Below, piece by piece: positions 26,090-33,492 of a DNA stretch of 42,093 nt. The translations under genes and the position numbers were made by a program. Position 1 is the stretch's first letter. Each line of letters opens with the position of its first letter. The notes under the pieces were generated by a model that saw nothing but the letters and a program-made list of their open reading frames with translations, searched no databases and was not told where the DNA came from. This DNA comes from Verrucomicrobiota bacterium (GTDB taxonomy: Bacteria; Verrucomicrobiota; Verrucomicrobiia; Opitutales; JAKPNF01), in NCBI GenBank assembly GCA_029548565.1, contig JAKPNF010000146.1, positions 1 to 42,093 on the forward strand. Reading direction: 5' to 3'.

Positions 26090-26117
26090 TTGCCAACGGC
26101 CGTGGAGGCGGTACACT
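26090..26117 (+). promoter_or_regulatory. Candidate promoter for the AAA ATPase/PLD-like cassette
   Basis: -35-like TTGCCA (26090-26095), 16-bp spacer, -10-like TACACT (26112-26117), 19 nt before the ATG at 26137. The -35 match is good and the -10 match fair. The divergent lysS promoter must lie in the same 111 bp. Confidence 0.35.
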
Positions 26118-26136
26118 CAAGAAAACCGCACTTGTT

Positions 26137-27867
26137 ATGCCAAAGACTCTTACCCGCCTGGCCGCCGAACTCGGCATGAGCACGGCCGCTTTCCAGCATT
26201 TTTTGAAACAGCGCGGCGATCTGCGCTGCGTCGACGAGGAGGCCACCTTCACCGACGCCGAGGCCAGGCGCCTGCGCGACGCCCTGTGCGTGGAAAACAC
26301 CGACGAGCCAAACGCCGGGCTCACCGGCATGAGCGTGTCGCGCTTCAAGGCCTTCGGCACCCCGCAGCATGTGCGCTTGGCGCCGATCACGCTGGTGTTC
26401 GGGCAAAACAGCGTGGGCAAGTCGTCCTTTTTGCACGCGCTTTTGTGGGCGCACCATGTGGCGATGACGGGGGAGCTGGACGTCGTCAACCCGACCTTGA
26501 CGGGCAACTCCGTGCACTTGGGCGGGTTTGACAACGTCGTTTTCCGCCACCAGCACGGCGGGAGTTTCACGCTGGGCTTTGACGTGCAGACCCCGCGGCT
26601 CAACACGTTTTTCGATGAATCCGTGCGCTTTCGCGCGAGCGTTTCCTTTTTAAAACCCAAGGCCACCGACGACGACCTGACGCCCGCCCCGCATCCTGAA
26701 CATTACTGGCTGGATGTGGACGAACAGCCCCTGCTCAAGGCGCATTACGCGGGCAAGGAGGGCTTCGCGGTGCAGTCGCTGAATTTGGAACACCCGCTGT
26801 TCGCGCGGCTTTTCAAACGCATGGCGAGCCTGTCGACCAAGAAGGCGCCGCCCTCGGGCGCCGACGCCGCAAAACTGCGCACGTACGCCCAGGCATTGGC
26901 CACGCGCATGCGTTTTCAAGGCGGACGGCTGCTGCCCAAGCGCATGGCGCTGACAAACGGCGTGCCCGCGCGCCGCAAGACAAGCGCCTCCGGCACACTT
27001 GAAAAATACAAACAGATTCTCGAAGCCGTGCTGCCGCAGTTTATCGATTCGTTGGTGTCCACCGCCGCCGACCGCGTGAACGACTACCTGCGCACGCTCA
27101 ATTACCTCGGCCCCTTGCGCGCGTATCCCGACCGCGGCTTCTCGCTCGAAGACCGCAGCGACCCGAACTGGCGCGCGGGCGGCGGGCACGCCTGGGAGAT
27201 GTTGCGCGACGAGGGCTCTTTGCGCCGCGAGGTGAACGAGTTTTTGGGGACCGAGCACTTGCAAACGGGCTACGAATTTCGCCTGAACCGCTTTGTCAAA
27301 ACACGCGAGGCCGCCAAGCGCCTCGCGCAAAAAAAAGCGCGCGATGCCGACGAGCAGAAGCTCCAAAAACTCATCGAAGATCCCGCCTTGCCCCACGTCA
27401 ACCAGCTCGCATTGTACGACCTGCGCAACGAGATGCAAGTCAGCCACCGCGACGTGGGCGTGGGGCTAAGCCAGGTTGTCCCCGTGCTCCTGCTGTCGGC
27501 CGCCAGCGATTTTAAAACCATCATCGTCGAGCAGCCCGAGCTGCACATTCACCCCGCCCTGCAGGCGGATCTGGCGGACATTTTTATCAAATCGGCCCTG
27601 CTGCGCGGCAACCGTTTCATTTTGGAAACCCACAGCGAAAACCTCATGCTGCGCCTGCTCAAGCGCATCCGCCAGAGTTTTCAAAACGATCCCGAGTATC
27701 CCGCAGATTGGCCGAAGCTCTCCCCCGAGATGATCTCGGTCGTCTACGCCAAGGCGGGCAAAAACGGCACTGATCTCATTCCCATTCAACTTACTCAGGA
27801 CGGCGATTTTGAGAACCGCTGGCCCGACGGATTTTTCACCGAGCGCGCGCGCGAACTGTTTTCCTGA
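26137..27867 (+). CDS. AAA family ATPase with DUF3696-type C-terminus; putative defence ATPase
   Basis: 576 aa. The core is an ABC/SMC-like AAA ATPase (AAA_15/AAA_21 class): 'MSVSRFKAFGTPQHVRLAPI' then Walker A 'GQNSVGKSS' (about residue 88), a long middle segment, the signature-like 'DVGVGLSQVVPVLLLS', Walker B 'TIIVEQPELHIHPALQ' (about 462), and the His switch in 'LETHSENLMLRLL'. The C-terminal 50 residues ('YAKAGKNGTDLIPIQL', 'FENRWPDGFF') match what I recall of DUF3696. Residues 1-55 form an extra helical domain ('LTRLAAELGMSTAAFQHFLKQRG') reminiscent of IF2-N/HTH domains, unusual in front of this ATPase. No TOPRIM is present, so it is not an OLD nuclease. The next gene starts 3 bp later, so they are a unit. 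Defence is inferred from the class and pairing, not proved. Confidence 0.8.
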   Translation: MPKTLTRLAAELGMSTAAFQHFLKQRGDLRCVDEEATFTDAEARRLRDALCVENTDEPNAGLTGMSVSRFKAFGTPQHVRLAPITLVFGQNSVGKSSFLHALLWAHHVAMTGELDVVNPTLTGNSVHLGGFDNVVFRHQHGGSFTLGFDVQTPRLNTFFDESVRFRASVSFLKPKATDDDLTPAPHPEHYWLDVDEQPLLKAHYAGKEGFAVQSLNLEHPLFARLFKRMASLSTKKAPPSGADAAKLRTYAQALATRMRFQGGRLLPKRMALTNGVPARRKTSASGTLEKYKQILEAVLPQFIDSLVSTAADRVNDYLRTLNYLGPLRAYPDRGFSLEDRSDPNWRAGGGHAWEMLRDEGSLRREVNEFLGTEHLQTGYEFRLNRFVKTREAAKRLAQKKARDADEQKLQKLIEDPALPHVNQLALYDLRNEMQVSHRDVGVGLSQVVPVLLLSAASDFKTIIVEQPELHIHPALQADLADIFIKSALLRGNRFILETHSENLMLRLLKRIRQSFQNDPEYPADWPKLSPEMISVVYAKAGKNGTDLIPIQLTQDGDFENRWPDGFFTERARELFS

Positions 27868-27870
27868 GAC

Positions 27871-28794
27871 ATGTGGAACGAATACGCAGTTGACCCCGAG
27901 TGCCTCATTCCCTCGCGCGACCGCTTCGCGCGGCTGTTTTTCGACTTCAGCTTCGAGCAGGGGCGCCTCATCGCATCCTATCCCGACAACTGGCGCGCGC
28001 GCCTGTACGACAAAATCGAAAGCTCCCCCCTGCGCGATGGCGAAAAAGCCTGGATGCTCGAGCACCTCTCGCGCTCCAAGCAGCGCATGATGCCGCCGGA
28101 CAAGCGCGCGTTTTTCGAGGAGATCCCCTATTTGCAAAATGCGCTGCAATGCCAGGAAAGCGGCCGGCCTTTCCACGCCATCGTCTCCGAGGAAAACCCC
28201 GCAAACGCCCCGCGTGTGTGCCTGGCCACAGAAATTTCCGACGCCGAACCCCTCTGGCGCAGCGACGCCACCATCACCGTCGGGCGCGACGCCGCCGAGC
28301 TTATCCGCCCCGTCGAGCGCCTGCTCAACCACGCCAAGCTCGTCATGCTCATAGACCCCTATTTCGCCACCGCAGACGGCACCCCGCGCGGCCGCTTCCT
28401 GCGTCCCCTTGAGCGCCTGCTCGACGTCCTCGCCGCCCAAAAACGCTTCCCCGATCGCCTCGAATACCACAGCAACGCCGCCAACATCCGCACCTCCCTA
28501 AGCAAATTCAAACAACGCATGCGCGAAGGCCTCGCCCCCCTGCTGCGCCCCGGGCAATTCATCGATTTCGTCGGCTGGAAACCCCGCAAAAGCGACCGCC
28601 GCCAAGCCTTCCACGACCGCTACATCGTCACCGACCTGGCCGGCGCCGGGTACACCTACGGCCTCGACGACGGCCCCGAAGGCGAAACCACCGGCGTCCA
28701 ACGCCTCTCCTCCCAAGACCACACCCGCGTGCTCGACGACTTCTCCCTGCGCTCCCAAACCTACGACCTCATCCTACGCTTCCGCGTAGGATGA
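27871..28794 (+). CDS. PLD-like (MIT_C-like) protein partner of the AAA ATPase
   Basis: 307 aa, translationally coupled to the ATPase (3-bp gap). The N-terminal 130 residues are not recognised. From about residue 140 the pattern resembles a phospholipase-D-like fold of the MIT_C kind: 'LVMLIDPYFATADGTPRGRF' (about 155-175) and 'FHDRYIVTDLAGAGYTYGLDDG' (about 246-268), where H-x-R-x4-D recalls the HKD motif with Arg in place of Lys. Only one such half-motif is visible, so catalysis may need a dimer or be lost. The protein ends in 'YDLILRFRVG'. It might be the effector of a two-gene defence cassette with the DUF3696 ATPase; I know of no characterised homolog. A 13-bp hairpin overlaps the last codons and the stop. 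Confidence 0.7.
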   Translation: MWNEYAVDPECLIPSRDRFARLFFDFSFEQGRLIASYPDNWRARLYDKIESSPLRDGEKAWMLEHLSRSKQRMMPPDKRAFFEEIPYLQNALQCQESGRPFHAIVSEENPANAPRVCLATEISDAEPLWRSDATITVGRDAAELIRPVERLLNHAKLVMLIDPYFATADGTPRGRFLRPLERLLDVLAAQKRFPDRLEYHSNAANIRTSLSKFKQRMREGLAPLLRPGQFIDFVGWKPRKSDRRQAFHDRYIVTDLAGAGYTYGLDDGPEGETTGVQRLSSQDHTRVLDDFSLRSQTYDLILRFRVG

Positions 28795-28796
28795 GG
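28767..28796 (+). other. 13-bp perfect hairpin overlapping the stop codon of the PLD-like gene
   Basis: CCTCATCCTACGC, loop TTCC, GCGTAGGATGAGG. The stop TGA lies in the right arm. A purine-rich stretch (28789-28837) follows, then another hairpin. There is no T tract, so it is a structure of unknown role rather than a normal terminator. Confidence 0.65.
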
Positions 28797-28838
28797 AGGA
28801 AGGAGAAAAAAAGGGAGAGTAGAAGGAATTAAAAAAAT

Positions 28839-29082
28839 GCGGGGAAAACTTTTTTAAAATAAAAAAAGTCTTCCCCGCACCCCTTTCAAAAAAATTTTAG
28901 GGTGTGTTTTCGAATTAGGGATTTTGAATGCGCGGGCTGGCTTGGAGGCATTTTTTGGGGCTTCGAGCCGAGGCGATATTTATATCGTCGAGGCGAGGAC
29001 ACCAAAAAAGGACCCAAGTCCAGACTGTGCAGGCGAAATTCATAATTCGAAAATGCACCCTAGGACGGATGCTGGCGCATCC
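28839..29082 (+). repeat. Composite two-hairpin module A, interrupted by foldback repeat copy 3
   Basis: First hairpin GCGGGGAAAACTTTTTT/AAAAAAGTCTTCCCCGC (28839-28878, one mismatch), then ACCCCTTTC and AAAAAAATTTTA. After the inserted foldback element (28898-29062) comes GGACGGATGCTGGCGCATCC with hairpin GGATGC/GCATCC (29067-29082). Joined at the TA, the two halves align base by base with modules at 33493 and 29542. It follows the PLD-like gene in sense orientation. Confidence 0.7.
28898..29062. mobile_element. 165-bp foldback repeat (MITE-like), copy 3
   Basis: Left arm TAGGGTGTGTTTTCGAATTA; right arm as reverse complement TAGGGTGCATTTTCGAATTA. The A-to-G change (CGAATTA in place of CAAATTA) occurs on both arms, a compensatory change relative to copies 1 and 2. 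The apex is CGATATTTATATCG. Length and alignment agree with copy 1 (165 bp). It lies between the convergent PLD-like gene and gcvH and splits a composite hairpin module at a TA. Confidence 0.85.
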
Positions 29083-29105
29083 TTGTGTCGTTCGGTTCGT
29101 GGTTT

Positions 29106-29489
29106 TTAACCGACTAGGGCTTGATAAGCGGCGGCGTCCAGCAGGTCGTTTAGCTGCGCGGTGTCGAAAAGTTTTACCTTTAGCATCCAGCCGTCGGTGT
29201 AGGGGGAGGCGTTGACGGATTCGGGGGCGCCTTCGAGTGCCGCGTTGACTTCCAGTACTTCGCCGGAAACGGGGGCGTACAAGTCCGACGCAGCCTTGAC
29301 TGATTCCACGACACCAAAGGTGGAACCTTTTTCCAATGTGCTGCCCACTGCTGGCAGTTCCACAAAGGTAATATCGCCCAGCGAGCTTTGCGCATGCGCG
29401 GTGATGCCGATCAAGGCCGTGCCGTCGGCTTCAAGTTTCAGCCATTCATGCTCGGCAGTATATTTCAAATTTTCGGGTATATCAGACAT
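29106..29489 (-). CDS. gcvH: Glycine cleavage system H protein
   Basis: 127 aa from ATG 29489 ('[20 protein letters not shown]'); the track start (29555) adds 22 residues from the neighbouring repeat module. The lipoyl domain is complete: the lipoylated lysine is in '[20 protein letters not shown]' (about residue 64), with '[20 protein letters not shown]' before it and '[10 protein letters not shown]' after. It shuttles the aminomethyl group from GcvP to GcvT in glycine degradation to CO2, NH3 and methylene-tetrahydrofolate. It lies 175 bp downstream of gcvT on the same strand with a composite hairpin module between, so the two may be partly uncoupled. gcvP is not in the window. Confidence 0.96.
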   Translation of the reverse strand: MSDIPENLKYTAEHEWLKLEADGTALIGITAHAQSSLGDITFVELPAVGSTLEKGSTFGVVESVKAASDLYAPVSGEVLEVNAALEGAPESVNASPYTDGWMLKVKLFDTAQLNDLLDAAAYQALVG

Positions 29490-29541
29490 AGGAAAAATCT
29501 TCGAAGATTGCGCCCACAAAGGCAAGACCCAAGCGCCGTTT

Positions 29542-29645
29542 CGGGTGCGCAGCACCCGTCGTAAAAGTTTTTTGGGAAAGGGGGCGCGGGGGAAAGCCCT
29601 TTTTTTTCAAAAAAGGGTTTTCCCCGCATCCATCATCCTTCCCTA
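29542..29645 (-). repeat. Composite two-hairpin module B, between gcvT and gcvH
   Basis: On the minus strand: purine-rich GGAAGGATGATGGAT, hairpin GCGGGGAAAACCCTTTTTT/AAAAAAGGGCTTTCCCCCGC (29586-29627, one bulge and one G-U pair), then CCCCCTTTCCCAAAAAACTTTT, then hairpin CGGGTGC-tgc-GCACCCG (29542-29558). The same order and sequence occur after lgt (33493). It is oriented in the sense direction of gcvT. Confidence 0.7.
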
Positions 29646-29664
29646 ATCCAAAACATTTCCTTCC

Positions 29665-30750
29665 CTACTTATGCAAGGGCGGCTTAGATAAAACGAGCGG
29701 GATGGCTTGGCCGCGCACGAGTACGCCTAGGGGTTTGTCGAAGGCGTCGCTGTTGACCAGCGCGCTGCCGATGGGTTGGTTGGTTACGGGGGAGAGAGTG
29801 CCGGAGCAGACTTGGCCGACGGTGTTGTTTTCGTGAACGATTTCCATGCCTTGGCGGGCGATGCGGCGGTCGGTTAGTTTGAAGAAGACGAGGCGTTGTT
29901 TCGAACCTTGTTGTTTTTCTTGCTGAAGCGCGGAGCGGCCGATGAAGTCGCCTTTGTCGAGTTTGACGACCCAGCCTAGTCCGGCGGTCAAGGGGGTAAT
30001 GGCGTCGGAAATTTCGTGGCCGTAGAGCGGGTAGCCGGCCTCCAGACGCAGGGAGTCGCGCGCGCCCAGACCGACGGGCAGGAGCCCTTTGGGGGCGCCG
30101 GCGGCGATGATTTGCTCGGCGATTTTTTCGGCGGCGGCGGCAGGGATGTAGAGTTCTAGGCCGTCTTCACCGGTGTAGCCGGTGCGGCTGAAAAGGACGG
30201 GGACGCCCGCACAGGTGCCTTGGGCGAAATGAAAGCGCTTGATCGCGGACAGGTCGATGTCGGAAATTTGCTGCAGGATCTCAATGGCTAGAGGGCCTTG
30301 AACCGCGAGCTGCGCCCATTGCGTTGTCTCGTCGGTGACGGTGCAGTTTTCGCAATGTGCTTTGAGCCAGGCGACGTCTTTTTGCGCGTTGCCTGCGTTC
30401 AGGCAAATAAAAAATTCCTGCTCGGTCATGCGGTAGACGATCACGTCGTCCACGACCGTGCCGTTGTCGTAGCACATCAGGCTGTAGCGCGCGGCGCCGA
30501 TGGGCAGGTCGGCCATCTTGTTGGTCATTATTTTTTCGAGCGAAGCGAGCGCACCTGGGCCGCTGACACGCGCTTCGCCCATGTGGCTGACGTCAAAGAG
30601 CCCCGCCGCCTGGCGCGTGGCCTTGTGTTCGGCGATGATGCCCGAATACTGCACGGGCATTTCCCAGCCCGCAAACTCCACGATACGGGCGCCGTGGCGG
30701 ATGTGAAAGTCGTACAGCGGCGTGCGCCGCGATTGGGATGGTTCGGACAT
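29665..30750 (-). CDS. gcvT: Glycine cleavage system T protein (aminomethyltransferase)
   Basis: 361 aa, normal length. It transfers the methylene group from lipoylated GcvH to tetrahydrofolate and releases ammonia. Family blocks are present: 'TPLYDFHIRHGARIVEFAGWEMPVQY', 'LFDVSHMGEARVSG', the catalytic-region Asp in 'CYDNGTVVDDVIVYR', 'FSRTGYTGEDGLELYIP', 'RDSLRLEAGYPLYGHEI', and 'QVCSGTLSPVTNQPIGSALV' in the C-terminal barrel. There is no glycine riboswitch in the short leader (about 80 bp, mostly the terminator of the preceding gene). It is followed by gcvH. Confidence 0.97.
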   Translation of the reverse strand: MSEPSQSRRTPLYDFHIRHGARIVEFAGWEMPVQYSGIIAEHKATRQAAGLFDVSHMGEARVSGPGALASLEKIMTNKMADLPIGAARYSLMCYDNGTVVDDVIVYRMTEQEFFICLNAGNAQKDVAWLKAHCENCTVTDETTQWAQLAVQGPLAIEILQQISDIDLSAIKRFHFAQGTCAGVPVLFSRTGYTGEDGLELYIPAAAAEKIAEQIIAAGAPKGLLPVGLGARDSLRLEAGYPLYGHEISDAITPLTAGLGWVVKLDKGDFIGRSALQQEKQQGSKQRLVFFKLTDRRIARQGMEIVHENNTVGQVCSGTLSPVTNQPIGSALVNSDAFDKPLGVLVRGQAIPLVLSKPPLHK

Positions 30751-30781
30751 AGGAAAACAAAAACGTGGAAATACTCTAAAA

Positions 30782-30810
30782 TAAAAAACCCGCCGGAAGC
30801 GACGGGCTTT
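30782..30810 (-). terminator. Intrinsic terminator after the PEGA lipoprotein gene
   Basis: On the minus strand CCCGTCG-CTTC-CGGCGGG (one T-G pair) is followed by TTTTTT, about 22 nt after the lipoprotein stop. It separates this gene from gcvT. Confidence 0.85.
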
Positions 30811-30831
30811 CTGAAAAAATCTGGACTGCGC

Positions 30832-31344
30832 TTATTTCTTGTCGGGGTTGTACGCGTCGATGAGCTGCTGGCTCATGACCTTGTGCTCGGCCTGGCCGAT
30901 TTTGTCCTCTTCGAGCATCTTGTCGAGCTGGCGCATTCTGGCGGACAGATCCGCATAGGGATCGACCGAGGCGGTCGTGGGCACCAAGTCGGCGATCAGC
31001 TCGCCGTCAAGCGGATTGGGCTTGAGCTTGTTGTAGCGGCCGGTGTCGGTGTACAGACCCGTGCGCACAAAGGGCAGGTTCTGTATGGGCGAGACAAGCG
31101 CTTCCAAATCGCGGAAGCCGTCCTTCTTGAACTCCACCACATAGATGTTCTTCGTGCGCATGGTGGCGATCAGCGGGGCTTGGCCCACCTCGACGCCGTT
31201 GATGTACACGTTGGCGGCCGCCGGCTCGGACTTCAGCACTACGTCCTGCTGGACGCCTTCGCGCCAAGCGGTGCAACCGCTGGTGAAAATCACAAAACCG
31301 ACCAACGCGGCCACGACAGGAAAAGAAAATTTAGGGGCTTTCAT
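30832..31344 (-). CDS. Lipoprotein with PEGA domain, unknown function
   Basis: 170 aa from ATG 31344 ('MKAPKFSFPVVAALVGFVIFTSGC'); upstream track residues are not part of a signal peptide and are rejected. The signal ends in a lipobox-like 'FTSGC', predicting an N-terminally lipidated protein, presumably processed by Lgt (lgt is nearby) and moved by Lol. A PEGA domain follows ('VLKSEPAAANVYINGVEVGQAPL', 'VEFKKDGF'), a small beta fold common in surface proteins. The C-terminal third is helical and charged ('LSARMRQLDKMLEEDKIGQAEHKVMSQQLID'), possibly a short coiled coil. It is divergent from the CNNM transporter gene. No catalytic motif was seen. Confidence 0.8.
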   Translation of the reverse strand: MKAPKFSFPVVAALVGFVIFTSGCTAWREGVQQDVVLKSEPAAANVYINGVEVGQAPLIATMRTKNIYVVEFKKDGFRDLEALVSPIQNLPFVRTGLYTDTGRYNKLKPNPLDGELIADLVPTTASVDPYADLSARMRQLDKMLEEDKIGQAEHKVMSQQLIDAYNPDKK

Positions 31345-31435
31345 AACGGGTTGATACCAGTTATGCCCCAAATTCCCCCTGTGCGTCAAGGCAAAATATC
31401 CATCGCCATGCAAAGATTTCAATTCCTTTACTGGC

Positions 31436-31464
31436 TTGAAGCGACGACAAGAGCCGTCTACTAT
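31436..31464 (+). promoter_or_regulatory. Candidate sigma70-type promoter for the CNNM transporter-lgt operon
   Basis: TTGAAG (31436-31441), exactly 17 bp, TACTAT (31459-31464). It lies about 120 nt upstream of the ATG at 31585, so a leader of roughly 115 nt would be transcribed. Based on consensus match alone. Confidence 0.4.
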
Positions 31465-31584
31465 AGTTTGAACACGCAAATGAGAGATTTGTTCCCTTCT
31501 TTTTTTGGAGACCGTTTATTTGTGATGCAAAACGGATCGCCCCGCCGTGCGCGCGCCACAACGGCCAGCACCCGATAATTGCCA

Positions 31585-32631
31585 ATGCACACGTTATTAA
31601 TAGCCGTCATTCTCACGTTGGGTGTCTCCTTTTTCTGTTCGGCGCTGGAAGCCATTATGTTAAGCGCCACCACCGCCGAGATCGAGGCGTTCAAACTGCG
31701 CAAACGCCGCGCGGGTGAACGCTTCGAACGCTATAAAAAAGAGATCGATGAGACCATCCCGGCCATCCTGACGCTCAATACCATCTCAAACACCTTTGGC
31801 GCATTTATTTGCGGAATTTTAGCCGCCCAGGTGTTTCCCACGCACCAGTACCTGTTTGCCGTGGGCTTAACGCTCGGTATCTTACTGTTATCCGAGATCT
31901 TACCGAAAAACATAGGCGTGCGCTACCGCCCGCAATTGCTGCCCCACGCGGAAAAAGCGCTCACGGTCGTGCGTTTTGTCATGAAGCCCTTCTCGTTTTT
32001 AAGCGGGCGCTTTGTGCGCTTGGTCGTGCGCCCCGCCCCAAAAACCGATCCGGGCGAAGCTGCAGAGAAAGAAATTGTGCTGCTGGCGCAAAAAAGCGCC
32101 GAAGAAGGCGCGCTGACCAACGAGGAGAGCGTCCTCATCAACAACGCCCTGCGCCTGGACGACGTGGAAGTCAGCCAGATCATGACTCCCCGCACGGTCG
32201 TGATGACGCTGGACAAAACCCGCACCGTCGGCGACGTGCTGGCGCAGTTCCCCACCGTGCCTTTTTCGCGTATCCCCATTTATAAGGACACGGTCGAGGG
32301 TATCGCTGGCATCGTGCGCCGGCGCGACCTGCTCAAGGCCAAGGCCAACGACGAGGACGAGCTGCCCATCGCCTCGCTGATGCAGCCGGTTGTCTTCACA
32401 CCCGAGACCGCCACCGCCGCATCCACGTTGCAGACGCTTTTAAAAAACCACCAGAAGCTCGCGGTCGTCGTCGACGAGTTCGGCTCCTTTGTCGGTGTCG
32501 TGACCATGGAGGACATTTTTGAAAGCCTCATCGGGCGCGAAATTTTTGAAAAAGACGACATGGCCGTGGACATGCGCGAACTGGCGCGCGAAAAATACTT
32601 GGCCGCGCGCAAAAAGGAGAAAAGCGCCTAG
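31585..32631 (+). CDS. CNNM/CorC-type divalent cation transporter (DUF21 plus CBS pair)
   Basis: 348 aa from ATG 31585 ('MHTLLIAVILTLGVSFFCSALEAIML'); the track uses a TTG two codons earlier. The N-terminal DUF21 membrane domain has about four hydrophobic segments with family features 'SALEAIMLSATTAEIE', 'LTLNTISNTFGAFICGIL' and 'LLLSEILPKNIG'. A pair of CBS domains follows ('VSQIMTPRTVVMTLDK', 'SRIPIYKDTVEGIAGIVRRRDLL', 'LAVVVDEFGSFVGVVTMEDI'). It ends after the CBS pair with a short charged tail, so the CorC_HlyC domain seen in longer relatives is missing. Likely magnesium or related cation export or sensing. It is three bases from lgt, so probably one operon. Confidence 0.9.
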   Translation: MHTLLIAVILTLGVSFFCSALEAIMLSATTAEIEAFKLRKRRAGERFERYKKEIDETIPAILTLNTISNTFGAFICGILAAQVFPTHQYLFAVGLTLGILLLSEILPKNIGVRYRPQLLPHAEKALTVVRFVMKPFSFLSGRFVRLVVRPAPKTDPGEAAEKEIVLLAQKSAEEGALTNEESVLINNALRLDDVEVSQIMTPRTVVMTLDKTRTVGDVLAQFPTVPFSRIPIYKDTVEGIAGIVRRRDLLKAKANDEDELPIASLMQPVVFTPETATAASTLQTLLKNHQKLAVVVDEFGSFVGVVTMEDIFESLIGREIFEKDDMAVDMRELAREKYLAARKKEKSA

Positions 32632-32634
32632 CTT

Positions 32635-33486
32635 ATGTTTTCCTCTCTCGCCTACTGGGTGCACAACCTCGACCCCTTTGTGGTACGCTTCCCCGACGGC
32701 TGGCCGACCGACGGCATCCGCTGGTACGGCCTAGCCTACCTCATGGGCTTTCTCGTCGGCTGGGCGCTCCTGCATCTCTATTACAAAAAAGGCCGCTCGC
32801 CCCTAAACCTCGAAGCGCAGGCCAACCTCATGACTTACCTCATCCTCGGCGTGCTCGTCGGCGGACGGCTGGGTTATTGTCTGCTCTACGCGTTGCCCGA
32901 ATGGAGCCGCGACCCGCTGCTCATCCTGCGCGTCTGGGAAGGCGGCATGGCCAGCCATGGTGGCTTTCTAGGCGTCATCATCGCCCTCATAATCTTCGCA
33001 AAACGCAACCACCTGCCCTTCACCGCGCTGGGCGACATCGTCGTCACCCTCGTCCCCCCCGGCCTGCTCTTCGGCCGCATCGCCAATTTCATCAACGGCG
33101 AACTCTGGGGCAAACTCAGCGACGCCCCCTGGGCCGTCATCTTCCCCAAAAGCGCCCCCCCCGGCATCCCCGTAGAATTCATCGCCGCCCGCCACCCCTC
33201 CCAACTCTACGAAGCCCTCCTCGAAGGCCTCCTGCTCCTAATCCTAACCCAGTGGCTCTTCTGGCGCAAAAACCCCAGCACCCCCCACAACGGCCAACTC
33301 TCCGGCATCTTCCTGATCACTTACGCCCTCGTGCGCATCCTGTGCGAATGCTTCCGCGAACCAGACGCCACTCTCATCCTCGGCCTAAGCCGCGGCACGT
33401 TTTATTCGTTGTTTTTAATTTTATTGGGCGCGCTGTTTATTTGGAACGCGTGGCGGCACGGTAAGAAGGGAAAGAGTTTTGGATGA
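32635..33486 (+). CDS. lgt: Prolipoprotein diacylglyceryl transferase
   Basis: 283-aa inner-membrane enzyme that transfers diacylglycerol from phosphatidylglycerol to the lipobox cysteine of prolipoproteins. Conserved parts are visible: 'GIRWYGLAYLMGFLVGW', 'LGVLVGGRLGYCLLY', 'EGGMASHGGFLGV' (with the conserved His), the Lgt signature 'GRIANFINGELWG' (about residue 146), and 'RHPSQLYEALLEG'. About seven TM helices fit the family. It is the second gene of the operon, 3 bp after the CNNM gene. The codon usage near the 3' end becomes very C-rich. It is followed by a composite hairpin module and converges with uxs. Confidence 0.96.
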   Translation: MFSSLAYWVHNLDPFVVRFPDGWPTDGIRWYGLAYLMGFLVGWALLHLYYKKGRSPLNLEAQANLMTYLILGVLVGGRLGYCLLYALPEWSRDPLLILRVWEGGMASHGGFLGVIIALIIFAKRNHLPFTALGDIVVTLVPPGLLFGRIANFINGELWGKLSDAPWAVIFPKSAPPGIPVEFIAARHPSQLYEALLEGLLLLILTQWLFWRKNPSTPHNGQLSGIFLITYALVRILCECFREPDATLILGLSRGTFYSLFLILLGALFIWNAWRHGKKGKSFG

Positions 33487-33492
33487 GTGGAT

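Noticed and set aside
26026-26136. T-box or other leader for lysS
   Set aside because: Too short and without a visible stem or specifier layout.
30751-30831. Glycine riboswitch upstream of gcvT
   Set aside because: The gap is only about 80 bp and is mainly the terminator of the upstream gene; no tandem aptamer pattern.
30298-31578. 426-aa plus-strand ORF over gcvT, the lipoprotein and the promoter gap
   Set aside because: It crosses two real minus-strand genes and an intrinsic terminator; no family features.
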